Origin: Novosphingobium sp. MD-1
GTDB taxonomy: Bacteria; Pseudomonadota; Alphaproteobacteria; Sphingomonadales; Sphingomonadaceae
Length of the DNA: 64,000 nt
Assembly: GCF_001014975.1 (NCBI RefSeq)
Contig: NZ_BBXA01000033.1
Coordinates: 372,001 to 436,000, forward strand
Direction of reading: 5' to 3'
Made by a program: the position numbers and the translations under genes. The notes beneath the pieces are model-generated. The model was not told where the DNA came from, did no database searches, and was given only the letters and a program-made list of their open reading frames with translations. Position 1 is the first letter of the stretch. Each line of letters starts with the position of its first letter. This document shows positions 61,029 through 64,000 of the stretch, one piece after another.

Positions 61029-61139
61029 TCAATTGTCCTTTTCCATTGATGTTGGGAAACGAGCAAACGCACCCGACGCAGCCGCACCCGCCACAAAGAC
61101 AGCGGTGAGGGCTTTCAGCAGTTGGCGGCGATTTTGCAT
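61029..61139 (-). CDS. Short Tat-signal-like peptide upstream of DJ-1 gene
   Basis: A 36-aa frame beginning MQNRRQLLKALTAVFVAGAA and ending ASGAFARFPTSMEKDN. It has a twin-arginine (NRRQLLK) n-region, hydrophobic core and an alanine cleavage site (AFA), so it looks like a complete Tat signal peptide with only about 10 residues beyond. It stops two bases before the DJ-1 start, in a different frame. It may be a remnant exported leader separated from the DJ-1 gene by a frameshift, a tiny secreted peptide, or a leader that couples translation. Confidence 0.45.
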   Translation of the reverse strand: MQNRRQLLKALTAVFVAGAAASGAFARFPTSMEKDN

Positions 61140-61235
61140 TCGATCGTTCCTTTCGGCGGCTTAGATACGCAGGGAACGGCATCATGAAATCCAGCGGGAA
61201 TGGCGGACGGCCATAAATCCGCTTATGGAACCGGA

Positions 61236-62114
61236 ATGTCCCTTCTGCAGTTGCGCACCTTCGTCGAAGTCTACCGCCGCCGTTCATTGAGCGAGGCGGC
61301 CAGGGCAATCGGCATCACCCAGCCGGCGGCCTCGCAGCACATCGCCTCGCTCGAAGCGCAATTGGGCCGTCCCTTGTTCGATCGCCATTCGCGCGGCGTT
61401 CGACCAACAGCCATTGCCGACGATCTCGCTGCTTCGATCGGAAGCAGCCTCGACACGGCGGAATCGGCACTGGCCAGCGCGCGGGCCCGTTCGTCTCGCA
61501 TTTCGGGCACGGTCCACATCGCCGCGCCGTCGGACCTGCTGGGAGAGATGATCACGCCCCGACTGGCGCCGCTGCTGGATGCGGGGCTGGACCTGCGCCT
61601 GCATATCGGCGGACGCGAGGCGCTCTATGCCATGCTGCTCGAAGACAAGGTGCACCTGGCCGTCACCGCCTCGCAACCCGAAGATTCGCGGCTGGCCTTT
61701 CATGCGCTGGGCGAAGAGCACCTGCGCGCCGTCGCCTCGCCCGCCGTGGCGGGGCGGATTGCCGAATTGCCGCTTGCCGACGGGCTCAACCGGACGGCGC
61801 ACCTCGCCTACGATCTCGACCGGCCGCTGCTGCGGTCCTGGCTCGAGGCAAACCAGATCGAGCTTACGAACCAGCCCGCCCTGACCGCGCCCGATTTGAG
61901 AGTGTTGCGATCGGGATTGTGCGCGGGTCTCGGCTGGACGGTGCTGCCCGGCTATCTCACCCGCAGCGAACGCGCTACCTGCACGCTGATCGAGATACCC
62001 GCCCCGGTCACGGTGCCGCGCAACGCTTTCTACCTCGTCTGGGCACGCTCATCGCTGCGCCACCCGCGCGTGGCCATGGCTCGGGACGCCCTGATCGCTG
62101 CACTCCGAATATGA
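61236..62114 (+). CDS. LysR-family transcriptional regulator
   Basis: A 292-aa LysR regulator. N-terminal helix-turn-helix MSLLQLRTFVEVYRRRSLSEAARAIGITQPAASQHIASLEAQLGRPLFDR (1-50), then a periplasmic-binding-like effector domain with HIAAPSDLLGEMITPRLAPLL. Divergent from the DJ-1/VOC/OYE operon, the usual arrangement for a LysR activator and its target. The ATG of MSLLQLR is preferred; a start 12 codons earlier is possible. Likely senses an electrophile or aldehyde; ligand unknown. Confidence 0.93.
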   Translation: MSLLQLRTFVEVYRRRSLSEAARAIGITQPAASQHIASLEAQLGRPLFDRHSRGVRPTAIADDLAASIGSSLDTAESALASARARSSRISGTVHIAAPSDLLGEMITPRLAPLLDAGLDLRLHIGGREALYAMLLEDKVHLAVTASQPEDSRLAFHALGEEHLRAVASPAVAGRIAELPLADGLNRTAHLAYDLDRPLLRSWLEANQIELTNQPALTAPDLRVLRSGLCAGLGWTVLPGYLTRSERATCTLIEIPAPVTVPRNAFYLVWARSSLRHPRVAMARDALIAALRI

Positions 62115-62450
62115 TTGTGGCGACGCCTATTAAGCCGGGAGCGCAATGTCGGGTCTGAACCAGTTGAGCGCTAGCTGAACGAATGGCGTCTGTGGACGCC
62201 CCTTCGGATGCAAGCGGTAAATCGGGGTAGATTGGCACGTAGTCGGATGCTGTCATCTGTCCGGCCTCGATGAGCAGCGCCATATGCTGCGGGCCAGTAT
62301 GGGAGTTCGCGGACCGGAACCACATCAGCTTTGCGCGCTTGGGTAGCGCTCCGCCATTCCCTGGTTCTTCCGGCCCCGTCTCGCCGACCGTTGTGCCATA
62401 CCCTCCTTCGATCCGCCTACGCCCCCGACGCCTCTGGCCGCTGCCCCGGA
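62115..62450. other. Non-coding region with probable IS110 3' end
   Basis: 336 bases between lysR and the IS110 transposase stop. A 105-codon minus-strand frame (62008-62325) overlaps the lysR 3' end and is unconvincing. CATCAGCTTT at 62323-62332 recurs at 63556-63565, beyond the transposase start, so the element probably ends near 62323-62333. The 118 bases up to the transposase are then IS non-coding end, where IS1111-type elements carry the guide (bridge) RNA. Confidence 0.5.
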
Positions 62451-63565
62451 TTACGCCGCGACCGCTGCCGGAGCCCTGTAATCCTCATTCCTGGTCATCA
62501 GCGCCCATGCCGTGCGGGCCATCTTGTTGGCGAGCGCCACCGAGACGAGCATGCGCGGCTTGCGCGCCAGCATCCGCTCCAACCACGATCCTGCCGGCGC
62601 GCCGCGAACAGTTGCCTGCCTGACGACTGCGCTCCCGCCGATGATGAGCAGGCGCCGGATTGTGCGCTCGCCCATCTTCGAGATGCGCCCGAGCTTCTGC
62701 CTGCCGCCTGTCGAGTGCTGGAGCGGTGCGAGCCCCAGCCAGGCGGCGAAGTCACGGCCCTTGGTGAAGGTCTCGACCGGCGGAGCAAGCGCTACGATCG
62801 CGGTAGCCGCGATCGGGCCTATGCCAGGAATGGTCATCAGCCTGCGCGCCATCTCGTCTTCGCGCGCGCGGCGGGCAATCTCCTTGTCGAGGTCGGCAAT
62901 GCGATCATCGAGCTCGGCGAGCATGTCGGTCATGACCCGCAGCATGGCGCGTGCCGCATCGGGCAGGGACGAGGCCATCTCTTCTTCGTCGAGCAGGTCC
63001 GCCAGGAGCGCCACTTGCGCCAGGCCTCGAGGCGCTACCCAGCCATACTCGGCAAGGTGGCCGCGAAGCGCGTTGACCATCTGGGTGCGCTGACGGACCA
63101 GGAGATCGCGCGTGCGGAACACCATGCCGGCGGCTTGCTGCTCCTCGCTCTTCACCGCCACAAAGCGCATCCCGGGTCGCTGCGCCGCCTCGCAGATTGC
63201 CTCTGCATCGAGCGCATCGTTCTTGTGCCGCTTCACGAACGGCTTGACATACACCGGCGGGATCAGCTTCACCTCATGTCCGAGCCTGATCAATTCGCGA
63301 GCCCAATGATGGGCGCCACTGCACGCCTCCATCGCTACCAGGCACGCCGGCTGCCGGGCGAAGAAGTCAAGCAGCCTGGCCCGGCTCAGCTTCCGGCTGA
63401 AAACGGCGGCGCCGCGCTCGTCGGCGCCGTGGGCATGAAAAACGTTCTTCGCGATATCCAGACCAATCGTGGTAACCTGTGACACGGACGCCTCCCTCAG
63501 TGGTGCTTCAACACCTCCACTCTGGCACATCGATGCCGTCGGGGGGCGTCCACCCCATCAGCTTT
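62323..63565 (-). mobile_element. IS110-family insertion sequence
   Basis: Element of about 1.23 kb bounded by a 10-base direct repeat CATCAGCTTT (62323-62332 and 63556-63565), possibly extended by ACC(N). IS110 elements lack terminal inverted repeats and normally insert with only a short core repeat, so a 10-base match may include recombination target sequence. Contains a single intact transposase gene and no frame damage. Boundaries are candidates; only comparison with an empty site would settle them. Confidence 0.6.
62451..63485 (-). CDS. IS110 family transposase (DEDD recombinase)
   Basis: A 344-aa IS110/IS1111-type recombinase. N-terminal DEDD (RuvC-like) domain: TIGLDIAKNVF with D10, the VAMEACSGAHHWAR glutamate, and KRHKNDALDAEAI with the later aspartates. 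C-terminal transposase_20 domain: MTIPGIGPIAATAIVAL, GLAPLQHSTGGRQKLGRISK, with the catalytic serine expected in the STGG segment. The start is GTG with GAGGGAGG upstream. Intact length suggests an active element. Confidence 0.93.
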   Translation of the reverse strand: MSQVTTIGLDIAKNVFHAHGADERGAAVFSRKLSRARLLDFFARQPACLVAMEACSGAHHWARELIRLGHEVKLIPPVYVKPFVKRHKNDALDAEAICEAAQRPGMRFVAVKSEEQQAAGMVFRTRDLLVRQRTQMVNALRGHLAEYGWVAPRGLAQVALLADLLDEEEMASSLPDAARAMLRVMTDMLAELDDRIADLDKEIARRAREDEMARRLMTIPGIGPIAATAIVALAPPVETFTKGRDFAAWLGLAPLQHSTGGRQKLGRISKMGERTIRRLLIIGGSAVVRQATVRGAPAGSWLERMLARKPRMLVSVALANKMARTAWALMTRNEDYRAPAAVAA

Positions 63566-63663
63566 CGGGATCGTCGGCGACAAGGCCGAACGGCCGGATG
63601 TGGGGCGCGAAGCAGACGTACCGATTCATCGTCCGGAATGACCGCTATCCGCGAATCACGCCC

Positions 63664-64000
63664 TAGGCTCAGGACCCATTGATTGGCTGAGGGGGATGTG
63701 ATTCAGGCTCCGCGAGGAGACTGAGCATGAGCGACCTGTACTGGCTGACGGACGAGCAGATGGCTCGCCTTTCGCCGTATTTCCCCAAGAGCCACGGCAA
63801 GCCGCGGGTTGACGACCGGCGGGTTCTGAGTGGGATCATCTTCGTCAACCGGAACGGCCTGCGCTGGCGGGATGCGCCAAGGGAGTATGGGCCACACAAG
63901 ACATTGTATAGCCGATGGAAACGGTGGGGCGCGATGGGCGTGTTTGGCCGGATGATGGAAGGCCTGTCCGCCCAGAGGGCCGAACCTCAGACACTCATGA
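63664..64000 (+). mobile_element. IS5-family (IS427-like) element, left part
   Basis: Left end of an IS5-family element, cut by the window edge. The presumed terminus is near 63664-63670, where CTAG (a frequent IS5-group target) is followed by GCTCAGGACCC; the inverted repeat partner is outside. It lies about 100 bases from the IS110 right boundary, so the two insertions are neighbours, not nested in coding sequence. Confidence 0.65.
63727..64000 (+). CDS. IS5 family transposase, N-terminal part (partial)
   Basis: First 91 codons of an IS427-group IS5 transposase, open at the window edge. The family start MSDLYWLTDEQMARLSPYFP, then SHGKPRVDDRRVLSGIIFVNRNGLRWRDAP and GPHKTLYSRWKRWGAMGVF, are all conserved in this group. 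In IS427 elements a programmed frameshift into a second frame usually completes the enzyme; that part is not visible. A GAGG motif lies 12 bases upstream. Confidence 0.9.
   Translation, partial: MSDLYWLTDEQMARLSPYFPKSHGKPRVDDRRVLSGIIFVNRNGLRWRDAPREYGPHKTLYSRWKRWGAMGVFGRMMEGLSAQRAEPQTLM

Noticed and set aside
62008..62325. 105-codon minus-strand frame after lysR
   Set aside because: About a third of it is antisense to the lysR 3' end, and no motif or ribosome-binding site supports it.
62392..63529. TGTGCCA / TGGCACA inverted pair as IS110 sub-terminal repeats
   Set aside because: Only 7 bases and unevenly placed relative to the presumed ends, so too weak to use as a boundary.
50905..64000. 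Right attachment site of the tRNA-Ser element
   Set aside because: I looked by eye for a second copy of the tRNA 3' end and found none; a short core repeat could escape reading by eye.
1..64000. CRISPR arrays, rRNA operons or further tRNA genes
   Set aside because: No regular repeat-spacer series, no rRNA-like stretch and no second cloverleaf were seen.

Overview
The window is high-GC DNA from an alphaproteobacterium. The closest fit is the Sphingomonadales (Novosphingobium/Sphingopyxis type), an inference from gene content and order: pckA divergent from chvI-chvG-hprK, an incomplete regulatory PTS, short-form HisG, a DUF1134 envelope protein and a sphingomonad-style TonB receptor. Most of the window is dense chromosomal coding sequence with many 1-8 bp start/stop overlaps.

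Layout. 1-4.1 kb: recR, def, rmuC and two small lipoproteins. 4.2-11.5 kb: the regulatory block chvI-chvG-hprK-rapZ-EIIA(Man)-HPr-rRNA/tRNA methyltransferase on the minus strand, with pckA divergent. 11.5-22.4 kb: housekeeping genes (MlaA, J-domain protein, BolA, Nudix, SDR, epoxide-hydrolase-like enzyme, LtrA, DUF2332, hisG-hisD-nusB, S-formylglutathione hydrolase, VOC protein). 22.5-28.5 kb: PBP4-type carboxypeptidase, then a probable operon of OmpR-type regulator, EnvZ-type kinase, beta-carbonic anhydrase and SulP transporter. 28.7-30 kb: a small exported protein and an alpha/beta hydrolase.

30.1-46.7 kb is the most distinctive metabolic region. A Rieske oxygenase with a glutamate at the bridging position, as in quaternary-amine demethylases, lies next to a complete heterotetrameric sarcosine oxidase (soxBDAG). 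Divergent from it are two PYROXD2/phytoene-desaturase-like flavoproteins, an APC permease, a TetR/BetI-type regulator with a nearby palindromic operator, and a TPR-sulfotransferase. A TonB receptor and a MarR regulator close the region. I read it as an uptake and N-demethylation locus for an unidentified methylated amine; no reductase partner for the Rieske protein is present.

46.8-50.6 kb: GH76 glycosidase, GNAT, aromatic aminotransferase and DUF1134 protein. 50.84 kb: tRNA-Ser(GCT), followed at once by a tyrosine integrase, a MobF relaxase-helicase, a ribbon-helix-helix-like mobilisation protein, a candidate oriT/operator region and ssb. This looks like a mobilisable element inserted at the tRNA; no coupling protein, type IV secretion genes or right attachment site are visible. 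57.0-62.1 kb: a tightly packed operon (DJ-1/PfpI, VOC, old yellow enzyme, royal-jelly-like lipoprotein, HD protein) divergent from a LysR regulator; it may be cargo of the element. 62.3-64 kb: an IS110-family element and the left part of an IS5-family element that runs off the window.
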